Program-made: the position numbers and the translations under genes
The notes under the pieces: generated by a model
Seen by the model: only the letters and a program-made list of their open reading frames with translations
What the model was told of the DNA's origin: nothing
Database searches by the model: none
In this document: positions 1 to 8,435 of the stretch, one piece after another
Numbering within the stretch: position 1 is the first letter of the stretch
Layout: each line of letters starts with the position of its first letter
From: Pseudonocardia petroleophila
GTDB taxonomy: Bacteria; Actinomycetota; Actinomycetes; Mycobacteriales; Pseudonocardiaceae
Reading direction: 5' to 3'
Assembly: GCF_014235185.1 (NCBI RefSeq)
Contig: NZ_CP060131.1
Coordinates: 1,433,501 to 1,497,500, forward strand
DNA: 64,000 nt

Positions 1-12
1 AAGATCCCGTGA
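1..12 (+). CDS. C-terminal end of an upstream gene (partial)
   Basis: Frame 1 reads Lys-Ile-Pro-stop, with the TGA at 10-12 overlapping the GTG start of the next gene in a GTGA junction. In PxpC/KipA neighbourhoods the upstream gene is often PxpB/KipI or a biotin carrier or carboxylase subunit, but three codons do not allow identification. Confidence 0.4.
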   Translation, partial: KIP

Positions 13-1022
13 GCGCACGCCCCGCCGCAATGCCCATGCTCGAGATCGTCGATCCCGGACTTCAGACGACCGTGCAGGACTACCCGGGCCGGCTCGGACG
101 TCAGTCACTGGGCTTCTTCCCCTGCGGTCCCGTCGACCATCTCGCCTTCCGCGCCGCGAACCTGCTCGTCGGCAACCGGCTGGGGGCTGCCGCGCTGGAG
201 ATCCCGCTCGGCCGCTTCCAGGCCAACGTGCTGCACGCCGGCACCATCGCGATCACCGGGCCGGAAACCCATCTCACCGTCAACGGCAAGCCCGTGTCGC
301 TGTGGGAGTCGGTCCCGGTGAAGGAGGGCGACGTCGTCGCGAGCAGCGTCATCCGCGGCCCCGGCTACCGGCTGTACCTGGCAGTTGCCGGCGGTATCGA
401 GGTGCGTGACGCCTTCGGCTCCCGGGCAACGCACATCGTCGCCGGCATCGGCGGCTTCGACGGGCGAGCGCTCGAACGGGCCGACGTCCTCGACGTCGTG
501 GCCACCAACGAACCTGCACGGCGAAAGCGCCTACCTGTCTCCCTCCGCCCGACCTACTCCAACAACTGGGAGGTCGAGACGATCATGGGGCCGCACGCGG
601 ACCCGGACTTCCTCACCAACAACGATGTCGAGCACTTCCTCACCGCAACATGGCGCTGCGACCTCAACTCCGACCGGGTGGGCGTCCGGCTCAACCCGCA
701 CCGGTTCCAGTGGGCCCGCGAAACCGGTGACGTCGCCGGTGGCCACCCGTCGAACGTGCTCGACAACAGCTACCCGCTAGGCGGCATCCTCGCCTACGGC
801 GACGTGCTGACGATCCTGGGACCAGAGAGCAACTCCTCCGGCGGATTTGCCGTGATCGCGACGATCCCAGAGGCCGCACTGTGGAAGGTCGGCCAGTTCA
901 GGCCAGGCCGTGACACCGTCGTCTTTCGCGCGATCGACCTCGCCCAGGCTGCCGCTCTCCACGACCACGTCGCGCAGGTCCTCGACACAAGGCACCTTGA
1001 TCGCTCTGGCAACGGCGGCTGA
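9..1022 (+). CDS. Biotin-dependent carboxyltransferase family protein (PxpC/KipA, AHS2 domain)
   Basis: A 337-residue protein matching the AHS2 / carboxyltransferase subdomain family, which includes the PxpC subunit of ATP-dependent 5-oxoprolinase, KipA, and the C-terminal part of urea amidolyase. Family features visible are the N-terminal VDPGLQTTVQDYPGRLG segment with GPVDHLAFRAAN after it, and ALEIPLGRF. Length is normal for a stand-alone subunit. The GTG at 9 is preferred because it overlaps the upstream stop; ATG codons at 30 and 36 are alternatives. The substrate cannot be decided without the partner genes, which lie left of the window. It reads toward the mobile element and may be chromosomal flank or cargo. 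Confidence 0.85.
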   Translation: MSARPAAMPMLEIVDPGLQTTVQDYPGRLGRQSLGFFPCGPVDHLAFRAANLLVGNRLGAAALEIPLGRFQANVLHAGTIAITGPETHLTVNGKPVSLWESVPVKEGDVVASSVIRGPGYRLYLAVAGGIEVRDAFGSRATHIVAGIGGFDGRALERADVLDVVATNEPARRKRLPVSLRPTYSNNWEVETIMGPHADPDFLTNNDVEHFLTATWRCDLNSDRVGVRLNPHRFQWARETGDVAGGHPSNVLDNSYPLGGILAYGDVLTILGPESNSSGGFAVIATIPEAALWKVGQFRPGRDTVVFRAIDLAQAAALHDHVAQVLDTRHLDRSGNGG

Positions 1023-1478
1023 GCCCTGGTCGTCAACCGTGGGGCCCCGAGGCCGAGCTGGCATCGCGGCCGGCCGACGGCACGGCCCGGGCCAGCATCC
1101 TCGCGGGCTTCCAACGCCATGGCCGCCGGGCCGAGGTCGTTCTTGCCGATGCCCACTGAGGGCCAGTCCCGCGCTCAAGCCCCCGGCCGTCCGGACGGCT
1201 TGTCGTCCCCCGCGTATGTGGGGGTAGTCGCCGAAGGCTTGGCGATCATCCGGCTCTCGGACGGTCGGGATGATCTGCTCGCTGGCAACGATGCAGCTCG
1301 GTGCCTCAGGCGCTGGGAGGGCACCCCGCGGCTCGACCGTCGAGGCCGGGGCTTACACCACAGCGGGGACGTGACCGCACGCTGCCCGGTAAGCGCAGAC
1401 CCAACCCGGGTCGAATCGGCGGCCCAGAGACCTGCTTGGACGTCGAGAAGCGTCGGTGGCTCGTGCGACTCTGGATCC
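1023..1478. other. 456-bp stretch without a supported gene
   Basis: No convincing coding sequence was found between the PxpC-like gene and the first element gene. It contains one short hairpin (1207-1224, five C pairing with five G) whose flanks resemble a single type I-E CRISPR repeat. A short open stretch ending at 1161 could be gene debris. The left end of the integrated element may lie here, but no copy of the tRNA-Arg 3' end was seen. Confidence 0.5.
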
Positions 1479-1901
1479 ATGGAGGTGACGGAGAAGGACG
1501 TTGAGCGCATCCTGCTGCGCAACCTTCGCGTGCCGCTGGACGAGTTCGTCGCGGTGTGGGCGGAGGCGGAGCGCCGAAACACCGAGCAGTCCAAGCGGGG
1601 CACCACGGACTGGTACGCCGGGGGCGTGATTGTGACGTGCCGGTGGTTGGCGCGTGCGGTGGTGCGGCCGGCGTCGGGGCCGCGACGGTTGGCCCGGCCT
1701 CCGGTGTCCCGGCACGACGAATCCGCTCGTGAGGAGCTGATCGAGGCGGAGTATCTGGCCGCGGAGCTGCTCGACGTTCGCCGGCCGGATCTCGTCGAGT
1801 CGCGGGCGGGCTGGTGCGAGGCGATCCGGGCCACCTTGCGGTGGGCATGGCGCAGCTCCGGGACGCCGCCGATCGACGTTCCGGTGCACGCAGCGGGATG
1901 A
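1479..1901 (+). CDS. Hypothetical protein, convergent with the relaxase
   Basis: A 140-residue protein from the ATG at 1479, which follows GGATCC rather than a strong ribosome site. It begins MEVTEKDVERILL and is mostly helical, with WYAGGVIVTCRWLARAV near residue 50 and an acidic segment (EELIEAEYLAAELLD) near residue 95. No known domain was recognised. Its end lies 22 bp from the relaxase stop, so the two are convergent. The same frame stays open upstream to 1119, but the composition there is not convincing. Position suggests an accessory gene of the element; no function can be assigned. Confidence 0.55.
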   Translation: MEVTEKDVERILLRNLRVPLDEFVAVWAEAERRNTEQSKRGTTDWYAGGVIVTCRWLARAVVRPASGPRRLARPPVSRHDESAREELIEAEYLAAELLDVRRPDLVESRAGWCEAIRATLRWAWRSSGTPPIDVPVHAAG

Positions 1902-1923
1902 CCGCCACCCGCGCCGGCCCTGC

Positions 1924-4900
1924 TCAACGAGGCATCGCTTCGTCATAGCTGTCCATGTCGGTGTACTCGTCGACGTCGGCGGTCTCGACGGCCTGGTCGT
2001 CGACATGCCAGCGGTCGAGTTCGGCGGCCCGGTGCTCGGTCTCCTCCCGCAGGTCGATGGCCCGGCGAGCGTTGATCTCGGCGAGCGCGCGAGTCGCATC
2101 CGCGTAGTCGTCGGCGGTCTCAGCCGGCGTCGGGATCCGGACAGTGTCTTCGTTTACCGCCGCGGGTTCGTGGGCTGCGACTTCGCGGATGTCAAGATCC
2201 GGTGCTTCCACCACCACGTCGTGAGCCGCGGCAACGATGTGGTCCGCGTCATTGTCGATCATGTCGGCCTCGGTGACGGCGCGGTGCTGGTCGTCCGCAA
2301 CCGTCGCGTGGTGGTCAGCGGCGAGCCATTCGTCAGCGGTGACGAGCTGCTCGGGCTCGGTGTCGTCGATGTGGCGGCGGGTGAGCTCGGCTTCGCAGCG
2401 GCGTCCGTAGCCGAGGGTGCGGGCGTTGTCGGCGAGAAAGTGCGCGCGGGCGTCGTCGATGACCTGGAGCTTCTCCGCCTGCGCGTCGAGGGTCTCGGCG
2501 AGCGCGCGGGCTTGCGCGGCCTCGGCCTGCAGGCGCTCGCGCTCGGCGGGGTTGGCGTTGGCTGCGGCGGCGCGGAGCTCGGCGGTCTGGCGGTGCGTGG
2601 CCGCGGCGTGGCGGGTTCCGGCGAGTTCGTTGCCGACGTAGCGCGGCGCCCATGCCTCCTCCCGGTGCGCGGCGCGGATCCACATCCGGAGCTGGCCGTC
2701 GGTCATCTCCAGCTCTTCGCGCTCGATCTCCGGGCGGCCCAGAGTCCGCCAAGCGGCGCGGTAGGCGGCGTACTGCTCGACCTGCCCCGGCTTCGGGGCG
2801 GGGCCGAGCGCGTCGACGGGGTCGTCGTGGCCGCGCATCTCCCGGTACGCGGCGACCAGGCCGGCGCGGCGTTCCCAGTCCGCGCGGGCGTCGCTGTCGG
2901 TGGGCGCGGCTCCGATGGCGCTGGTGAGCCAGTCGGGCGCGGCGTCGGCCAGTTCGGCGCCGAGCTGGTCGGCGCGCTGGTCGGCTGTCTCGGCGAGCGC
3001 GGCAAGATAGCGGCGCCACTCGGGGTTGTCGACGCGGGGCGTCCAGCTGGTGAACGAGTCTCCGACCGGGTCGAGCTGGTCGGCGTGCTCGGTGCGGATG
3101 CGGCTGTAGATCGCGTTGGACGCGTTGCGCACCCCGTCGAAGGGGCGTTCGGCGATCGCGTCGTGCAGCACCTGGCGCGGGTCGTGCCCGGCGAGTTCGG
3201 TGCGACGCAGGATCCGGGTCAGCGTGGCGGCGCCGTCCTCGGCGGCGATGCGCGATCGCTCGGCCGGGTCGAGGACGCCGTCCTGGGCGAGCTGGTCGAG
3301 CCAGGTCGCGGTCCGTTCCGTCGCGGCGAGCTGGGCGGCGTCGGCGAGAAGATCGGCGGCGGTCCGGGTGCTGGCGGCGTCGGTGGCGGCCTGGGTGGCG
3401 GTGGCGAGCGCGGACCGGTTGGCCGCGTCCGCAGCGTCGGTGCTGCCGAGTACTTGGGCGAGGACGGCGACGGGGTCGCGGTGCAGCGTGTGGGCGTCGC
3501 TGCCCTGCGCGGCGTCGTCGACCGCGGCGAGGGTGACGACGTAGGCGGTGTTGGTGTCGCGGCCGCGGGTCATCGGCACCAGGAGCCCGGCCGGGCTGGT
3601 CCGTGGGGTGGCCACGGTGTGGCTGGTGTCGACCGACGCGCCCTGGGCGGCGTTCTTCGTCGAGGCGTATCCCAGCGCCAGGTGCTCGGCGACGTAGCGG
3701 GCGGGGAGCACCATCCGTTCGCCCAGGACGTCGCCGGCCGCGGTCCGGCCGCGGACAACGGCGACCTCGAGGGCGCCGTCGTCGCGCACGGCGTGGACCC
3801 GGTAGCGCTCGCGGGTGATCGCGGGGCGGGTGTTGCCCTCCACTCCCTGCACGGTCCAGTCCAGGGTGCGGGCCTCGACGAGATCGCCGACCCCGGCGTA
3901 GGTGCCCTGCAGCCCGAGCCGCACACCGTGTTCGGCGACCTGGCCGAGCCGGACGAGTTCGGCGCGGACCTCCGCGGACAGGCGCGCGGCCTGTTCGTTG
4001 GTGTCGACGATGAGCAGCGACTGCCTACCGGCGAGGGTGTCGCCGAGCCAGCCGCGGACCGCTGCCTGCTCGGCCTGCTCGACGGTTCCGGCGTCGAGCA
4101 GCCGGCCCTGCTTGTGGTACTCGCGCAGCACGGTCTCATCACCCGCGCGCAGCCGCAGCGACGCGTCGCGCTCCCAGGCGTGGGTGAACCGGCGGGCCTC
4201 GGCGAGTTCGTAGCTGGCGCCGGACTGTGCGATGAGGTCCATCCCGCCGCCGGCCCCGACGGCGGCGAGCTGGCGGTGGTCCCCGACCAGCAGCAGCTTC
4301 GCTCCGGCCGCGTCCACATGGCTGTGGATGGCGGCGAGCGCGGCGGTGTCGGTCATCGCGGACTCGTCGACGACCACGAGGTCCCCGCCGTGCAGCCGCC
4401 ACGCCTGATCGCCGTCGACGGGACGCGACCCGCCCGAGCCCGGGCTGGCGGCGAGACGACGCTGCGCACCGAGCCAGGCGGCGACGTTGCTCGCGGTCAC
4501 CCCTTCGGACTTCAGGACCTCGGTCGCGATCTGCGAGGTCGCCAGGCCGAACACCCGCCGCGGCGTCTCCCCGCCGGTGTGGGCGGGGTCGGTCCAGCCG
4601 CGGGCAATCGCACCCACGACGAACGACTTCCCGGTCCCGGGCGGCCCGATCAGGGTCTCGACCCGCGCACCGGAAGTCAGCACGCCACGGACGGCGGCGG
4701 CCTGGTCGACCCCCAGTTCGATCCCCGACTCGGCCAGCTCCCCGATGAACCGTTGCGCCCGGTCGTATGGCAGCGCCGTCCCACCGCCCACGGTGGTGGC
4801 GGCGACCAGCGCGCGTTCGGTGCGGACCTGATCGGGGGTGGCGTAGAGCATCGCGCCCGGCGCTTGATAGACGCTGGAGCCGTTGTCGAGGCGCAGCTCG

Positions 4901-6312
4901 GCGGGGAGGTGCTCGTCCCCGGGACGGCTACCGTCGAGCACGATGGCGTACTTCAGGGCCTCGTCGGTCAGCGTGTCGACCAGCCGGCCGACGTCGGCGC
5001 CGTCGGTGATCCCGAGGTAGTCGGGCAGCGCGGCGTTGATCGCCCCGCTGAGATCTCCCCGGTGCCAGCCCGCCTTGCGGGACTGGATATCCGCGAGCGC
5101 GGTCTCGATCACCCCCTGTGGTGACCACTCCATCGGCGCCGGCCTGTTCTCCCGGGCGGCGAGCACGGCATCGGCGACGCCGGCCAGCCCTCCGTCGATG
5201 TCTGCGCGCACGCGCTCGTCGATGCGGTCGAGCAGCTGCTCGCGGGTCTCCCCAGTGTGCGACTTCGACCGCCGGGTCAGCAGCGTGGCCTGCTGCGCGA
5301 TCCGGTCGCGCTCCAGCCCGTTCGGGGCTCGCCCGTACCGGTCCTCGAACGCGCTGATCAGCTCGTCGGCCTTCGCGGTCAGCGTCCGCCTGCGGGTCGA
5401 GATCAGGTCCATCGCCTCCTGCGCGACGCCGACGATCTCGCGGGCCTTCCCGTCCGGGCGGGTCGCCAGCACCACCCCGAGCGCATGCGTCAGCCGCTCC
5501 TCGGTGGTCCGCTCCGCGACCGCGGCGCCCGCGCGCTGAAACTTGAACAGCGCCCGCGAATCGATCGTGCGCCACTTGCCGTCCGGGCCCGGCACCCGGT
5601 TGAGGACGGCGTTGTGGATGTGCAGGTGCGGATCGTGGTCGCGGCTGTCGTGCTGGAAGAACGACGCCACCGTCCACTCGTGCGCATCGGCCCACCGCCC
5701 CGCCGCGCCGCCGTGCTTCCCGATCCGCGTGTAGCCGGCCTTCTCCGCCATGTAGGCGAGACCAGCGTTGTTGCCCGCCCAGATCGCGTCCTCCACAGCC
5801 ACCCGACAACGGGCCCACGCCTGCGCGGTCTCCTCGTCCCCGGCCCGCCGCGCCGCCACCTCCTTCGCTTCGAAGGCGGTGTGTACGAGCGTCACGCTCT
5901 TCTGCAGGTTGAACGTGATGTCGTAGAACGCCACGTTGTGCCGGGCGGACTTGCCCGCTTGAACACGCAGTTCAGCGCGCCGTTCAGCGCTCGCACCGGG
6001 CTCCTGTTCAGTCGCCGCGGCGTACAGGTCGTCCTCGCTGGCGTACTTGCGACCGGTGTGGCCGAGGGTCGCCACCTGGTCCCACATCTTCGAATCCTTG
6101 AACCCGGGATCGCGCGGGTCGAGGAAGCCCTCGTACAGCGCACGCATGTCCTGCGCATCGACGATCCCGGACAGGCCCAACCGCTCCGCACCGGCACCCC
6201 ACCAACGCCCCGGAGGCTCCCCTTCCGAGACGGCACCGGTGTAGTAGTTCTCCCGGCCGGTCGCCACCTCCCGCAGCAGGTAGTCCGGCGAGTAGCCGGA
6301 CGCGATGCTCAT
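1924..6312 (-). CDS. MobF-family conjugative relaxase/helicase (TraA/TrwC-like)
   Basis: A 1462-residue relaxase that would nick oriT, stay covalently bound to the strand and unwind it during transfer. The N-terminal TrwC domain shows the tyrosine pair at residues 23-24 (ENYYTG) and the metal-binding three-His motif (H229, H231, H233 in DPHLHIHN). A RecD-like helicase follows, with Walker A GPPGTGKS ending near K562. The C-terminal 500 residues are Ala/Arg/Glu-rich and helical. The start at 6312 is chosen because its ATG overlaps the stop of the small upstream gene as TGATG; an ATG at 6327 would add five residues. It is the last gene of the eleven-gene transfer operon. Confidence 0.93.
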   Translation of the reverse strand: MSIASGYSPDYLLREVATGRENYYTGAVSEGEPPGRWWGAGAERLGLSGIVDAQDMRALYEGFLDPRDPGFKDSKMWDQVATLGHTGRKYASEDDLYAAATEQEPGASAERRAELRVQAGKSARHNVAFYDITFNLQKSVTLVHTAFEAKEVAARRAGDEETAQAWARCRVAVEDAIWAGNNAGLAYMAEKAGYTRIGKHGGAAGRWADAHEWTVASFFQHDSRDHDPHLHIHNAVLNRVPGPDGKWRTIDSRALFKFQRAGAAVAERTTEERLTHALGVVLATRPDGKAREIVGVAQEAMDLISTRRRTLTAKADELISAFEDRYGRAPNGLERDRIAQQATLLTRRSKSHTGETREQLLDRIDERVRADIDGGLAGVADAVLAARENRPAPMEWSPQGVIETALADIQSRKAGWHRGDLSGAINAALPDYLGITDGADVGRLVDTLTDEALKYAIVLDGSRPGDEHLPAELRLDNGSSVYQAPGAMLYATPDQVRTERALVAATTVGGGTALPYDRAQRFIGELAESGIELGVDQAAAVRGVLTSGARVETLIGPPGTGKSFVVGAIARGWTDPAHTGGETPRRVFGLATSQIATEVLKSEGVTASNVAAWLGAQRRLAASPGSGGSRPVDGDQAWRLHGGDLVVVDESAMTDTAALAAIHSHVDAAGAKLLLVGDHRQLAAVGAGGGMDLIAQSGASYELAEARRFTHAWERDASLRLRAGDETVLREYHKQGRLLDAGTVEQAEQAAVRGWLGDTLAGRQSLLIVDTNEQAARLSAEVRAELVRLGQVAEHGVRLGLQGTYAGVGDLVEARTLDWTVQGVEGNTRPAITRERYRVHAVRDDGALEVAVVRGRTAAGDVLGERMVLPARYVAEHLALGYASTKNAAQGASVDTSHTVATPRTSPAGLLVPMTRGRDTNTAYVVTLAAVDDAAQGSDAHTLHRDPVAVLAQVLGSTDAADAANRSALATATQAATDAASTRTAADLLADAAQLAATERTATWLDQLAQDGVLDPAERSRIAAEDGAATLTRILRRTELAGHDPRQVLHDAIAERPFDGVRNASNAIYSRIRTEHADQLDPVGDSFTSWTPRVDNPEWRRYLAALAETADQRADQLGAELADAAPDWLTSAIGAAPTDSDARADWERRAGLVAAYREMRGHDDPVDALGPAPKPGQVEQYAAYRAAWRTLGRPEIEREELEMTDGQLRMWIRAAHREEAWAPRYVGNELAGTRHAAATHRQTAELRAAAANANPAERERLQAEAAQARALAETLDAQAEKLQVIDDARAHFLADNARTLGYGRRCEAELTRRHIDDTEPEQLVTADEWLAADHHATVADDQHRAVTEADMIDNDADHIVAAAHDVVVEAPDLDIREVAAHEPAAVNEDTVRIPTPAETADDYADATRALAEINARRAIDLREETEHRAAELDRWHVDDQAVETADVDEYTDMDSYDEAMPR

Positions 6313-6572
6313 CACCACGGGGACCACCGCCCCGCCGCAACGATCTTGAAAGTCGCGACAGCAAGATCAACCGCGCAGAGCGTCGGTTGTGGCCGGCCGG
6401 AGGCCGGCCCGGACCCGTCGATCAGGATGCCAAGGTGTGCTGCAATTGATCTTCTGGTTCTTGGGTCTCGTTCTCGGTCCTCGTTCGTCTGTCTGGCGTC
6501 GTGCTGGGTCTCGGTGTTCGTGTTCGGCTGGTTGGTGGTGTTCGGGCTGCTGGTGCGGCTCATGTCGGTCAT
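6312..6572 (-). CDS. Small polar hypothetical protein coupled to the relaxase
   Basis: An 86-residue reading frame that starts on an ATGA overlap with the DUF2637 gene and ends on a TGATG overlap with the relaxase. Every other junction in this operon has the same form, which is the main argument that it is translated. The N-terminal half is Asn/Thr/Asp/Arg-rich and probably disordered; no domain was recognised. The DNA also contains inverted repeats that could be part of oriT, so the frame could be incidental to a conserved non-coding site. Confidence 0.45.
   Translation of the reverse strand: MTDMSRTSSPNTTNQPNTNTETQHDARQTNEDRERDPRTRRSIAAHLGILIDGSGPASGRPQPTLCAVDLAVATFKIVAAGRWSPW
6342..6453. 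other. Candidate oriT: inverted repeats just before the relaxase gene
   Basis: GATCTTG (6342-6348) is repeated inverted as CAAGATC (6362-6368) around a 13-nt centre. The overlapping AAGATCAA (6363-6370) is again inverted as TTGATCTT (6446-6453). A GC-rich GGCCGGCC pair lies between them near 6395. MobF relaxases commonly act at repeats close to their own gene. This is a structural guess without a recognised nic sequence. Confidence 0.3.
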
Positions 6573-7432
6573 GGCTGGGTCGCCTTCTCGATGGTCGGGT
6601 CGTCCTCGTGCTCGCTCGGTTCGGGCTGCTCGGTGCTGCGGGCGATCAGGTGCAGCGGGGTCGGCTGGGCTCGGAGGTGCTTGAGGGCGGTGGAGGCGGT
6701 TCCTCGGGAGACCTCGGCGGCCGCTTCCAGCTCGGTGACCGTCGGGAGGGCGCCGTGTCGGTGGGCGTGCCGCATCGCGGCCGCCCGCGCCCGCTCCCGG
6801 GCCGGAGCGACGGACTGCTGTTCAACCGGTGCCGGGGCGAGCGCCGGTCGGCCCGCGGGGGCGGTGACCTCGGATGGACGTTGAACGGCGGAGGGCGGCG
6901 CGGGTTGAACAGCGTGGGCAGTGACCTCTTGAACAGGGTGTGGGTCGCGTTGAACGGAAGCCGAGTCGAACGGCTCCGGCTGAACACCGCCGGCGGCCGG
7001 ACCGTCCGCGTTGCCCGGGGCAGGGCGTTCGTCGGCGGCCAGGAGGTAGAGCAGGTGCGCCACGATCGCGGCGGCGATCGCCGGCCACGCGCCGACCCCG
7101 AACCGCACCGCCGCCGACGCCTCGACCGCCGACCCGGACGCCAGGAACACGGCCTGTGCGAGCCCGGACAGACCGGCGGCAAGCACGACCACCGACCACG
7201 CGTAGCGGGCCGCCGATCCCGACAGACGCGCGGTGGCGGCGTAGGCGACCAGAGCGAGCCCGTCGGTGATGAGCGGGTAAAGCCAGGCGATCGCGGCCGG
7301 GACCCGGGCGGCGTGCGCGACTTCGTAGAGGCCGTGCGCGGTCGCCACCGCGGCGCCCAGTGCCACGGCGAGCCCGGGCAGCCAGATCACGGCCCGGAGC
7401 ACCCGGGCACCCGGCTCGCTGCTGCTGGTCAT
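6569..7432 (-). CDS. DUF2637 membrane protein (Spd-like transfer/spread protein)
   Basis: A 287-residue protein with about four transmembrane helices in the first 135 residues (for example VIWLPGLAVALGAAVATAHG and the helix around SVVVLAAGLSGLAQAVFL). This matches the DUF2637 family found in actinobacterial plasmids and integrative elements, where such proteins are linked to plasmid spread between mycelial compartments. A Pro/Gln/Ala-rich linker leads to a C-terminal helix-turn-helix-like stretch (LPTVTELEAAAEVSRGTAST), an unusual addition to a membrane protein. It overlaps both neighbours by 4 nt. Confidence 0.8.
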   Translation of the reverse strand: MTSSSEPGARVLRAVIWLPGLAVALGAAVATAHGLYEVAHAARVPAAIAWLYPLITDGLALVAYAATARLSGSAARYAWSVVVLAAGLSGLAQAVFLASGSAVEASAAVRFGVGAWPAIAAAIVAHLLYLLAADERPAPGNADGPAAGGVQPEPFDSASVQRDPHPVQEVTAHAVQPAPPSAVQRPSEVTAPAGRPALAPAPVEQQSVAPARERARAAAMRHAHRHGALPTVTELEAAAEVSRGTASTALKHLRAQPTPLHLIARSTEQPEPSEHEDDPTIEKATQP

Positions 7433-8094
7433 CGGTGGGGCCCTCCGTTCAGAGCCGCCCCGATCGGCGACGCGGACGGTTCCGGCGCGGGGTCATCGCG
7501 CCGGGTGGCCCACCACTCGGCGATTGCGGCGATGGCGTCGAGGCCGGGGACCGCGGCAGCACCGGTCGGGCGCTGGTCCCAGTCCGCGCGGGTCTGATGC
7601 CGCTCGATCGAGCACGACCCCGCCGACGACCGGATCCGCCGGACGACGCCGGGGCGTTGGCGGTCATGCCAGTCCCCGGCGAGCTGCACGGACGCACCCT
7701 TGCCCTGGTAGGCGGCGCACCAGGCGTGCATGAGCCACAGCAGTTCCTCGACCACGTCGGGGTGGTAGAGCCAGCACTCCGGCAGCGCCGTGACGCCGTC
7801 GGGGTAGCGGAGGAAGATCCTGTGCAGCCAGGCGCACAACTCGCTGAGCGCCCGCTCGACCACCGTCTCGTCGGCCGGAAGCAGCAGCCAGGACGGGGCC
7901 GGCGTCGCGGCCGGCCGCCTGGTCATCGCGGCGACGGAGTCGGCGAGCTGCCCGACCAACCGCCCCAGGTCGTTGACTCGTCCGCTGACCTCGCGCAGCG
8001 GATCGACCGCACGGCGTAGATCGTCGAGATCGCGAGCGAGTCCGGCGAGAGCGTCGGCGCGGGCGAACTCGGCGTCATAGTTCGTGCCGGTCAT
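7429..8094 (-). CDS. DUF4913 family protein
   Basis: A 221-residue protein. The N-terminal third is a predicted coiled coil of heptad-like Leu and Val residues (DDLRRAVDPLREVSGRVNDL). From about residue 85 it matches DUF4913, with the Trp-rich core LPECWLYHPDVVEELLWLMHAW and a GDWHDRQRPGVVRRI segment. DUF4913 genes are typical companions of DUF2637 and TraG-type genes in actinobacterial mobile elements; the role is unknown. It shares ATGA overlaps with both flanking genes. Confidence 0.75.
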   Translation of the reverse strand: MTGTNYDAEFARADALAGLARDLDDLRRAVDPLREVSGRVNDLGRLVGQLADSVAAMTRRPAATPAPSWLLLPADETVVERALSELCAWLHRIFLRYPDGVTALPECWLYHPDVVEELLWLMHAWCAAYQGKGASVQLAGDWHDRQRPGVVRRIRSSAGSCSIERHQTRADWDQRPTGAAAVPGLDAIAAIAEWWATRRDDPAPEPSASPIGAALNGGPHR

Positions 8095-8435
8095 GGCAGA
8101 CCCGGCCCGTCGTCCATGGCGGAGCGCGACCCACGCGGCTTCTGGTGCACGTCGTCCACATCGAGGGTGTCGGCCGTGTCGTCGGTGTGCCAGCGGACAA
8201 GCTGCTCGCGGCGCACAGGGTCGTCCTCGACGATCTGCCCGCGCAGTTCGGTCGCCAGGTGGCCGTCGGCGATGCGGGCGATCAGTGCGTCCTTGTCGGC
8301 CAGGAACGCCGCCTGCTCCCGCGAATCCACGGCCCGACCGAGGGTGGACAGTTCACGCAGTCGGCGGGTCAGGGCGGCGATCTCGGCGGCCGACGGACTG
8401 GCGCTGTCCGGCCGATCGCTGGGGTGGGCGGTCAC
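8091..8435 (-). CDS. Hypothetical protein of the transfer operon
   Basis: A 114-residue protein from a GTG at 8435 that overlaps the coupling-protein stop (GTGA). It has a Ser/Asp/Pro-rich beginning, a charged helical middle (AEIAALTRRLRELSTLGRAV) and an acidic end containing HTDDTADTLDVDDVHQ. That acidic style resembles the C-terminus of the relaxase. No domain was recognised. Longer versions upstream in this frame are antisense-type translation of the coupling protein and were excluded. Confidence 0.65.
   Translation of the reverse strand: MTAHPSDRPDSASPSAAEIAALTRRLRELSTLGRAVDSREQAAFLADKDALIARIADGHLATELRGQIVEDDPVRREQLVRWHTDDTADTLDVDDVHQKPRGSRSAMDDGPGLP

Noticed and set aside
1380..1430. 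Possible copy of the tRNA-Arg T-arm (GGGTCGAATCGG)
   Set aside because: It matches only a few bases around TCGAAT, and the flanks do not match the tRNA 3' end.
1119..1478. Extended start for the first element gene
   Set aside because: The added 120 residues are Arg/Pro/Gly-rich and cover the hairpin region; the ATG at 1479 gives a more protein-like sequence.
2005..5124. Very long plus-strand open frame (over 1000 codons) across the relaxase gene
   Set aside because: It is the antisense of a clear MobF relaxase, has Val/Gly/Asp-rich composition typical of opposite-strand GC-rich DNA, and shows no domain.
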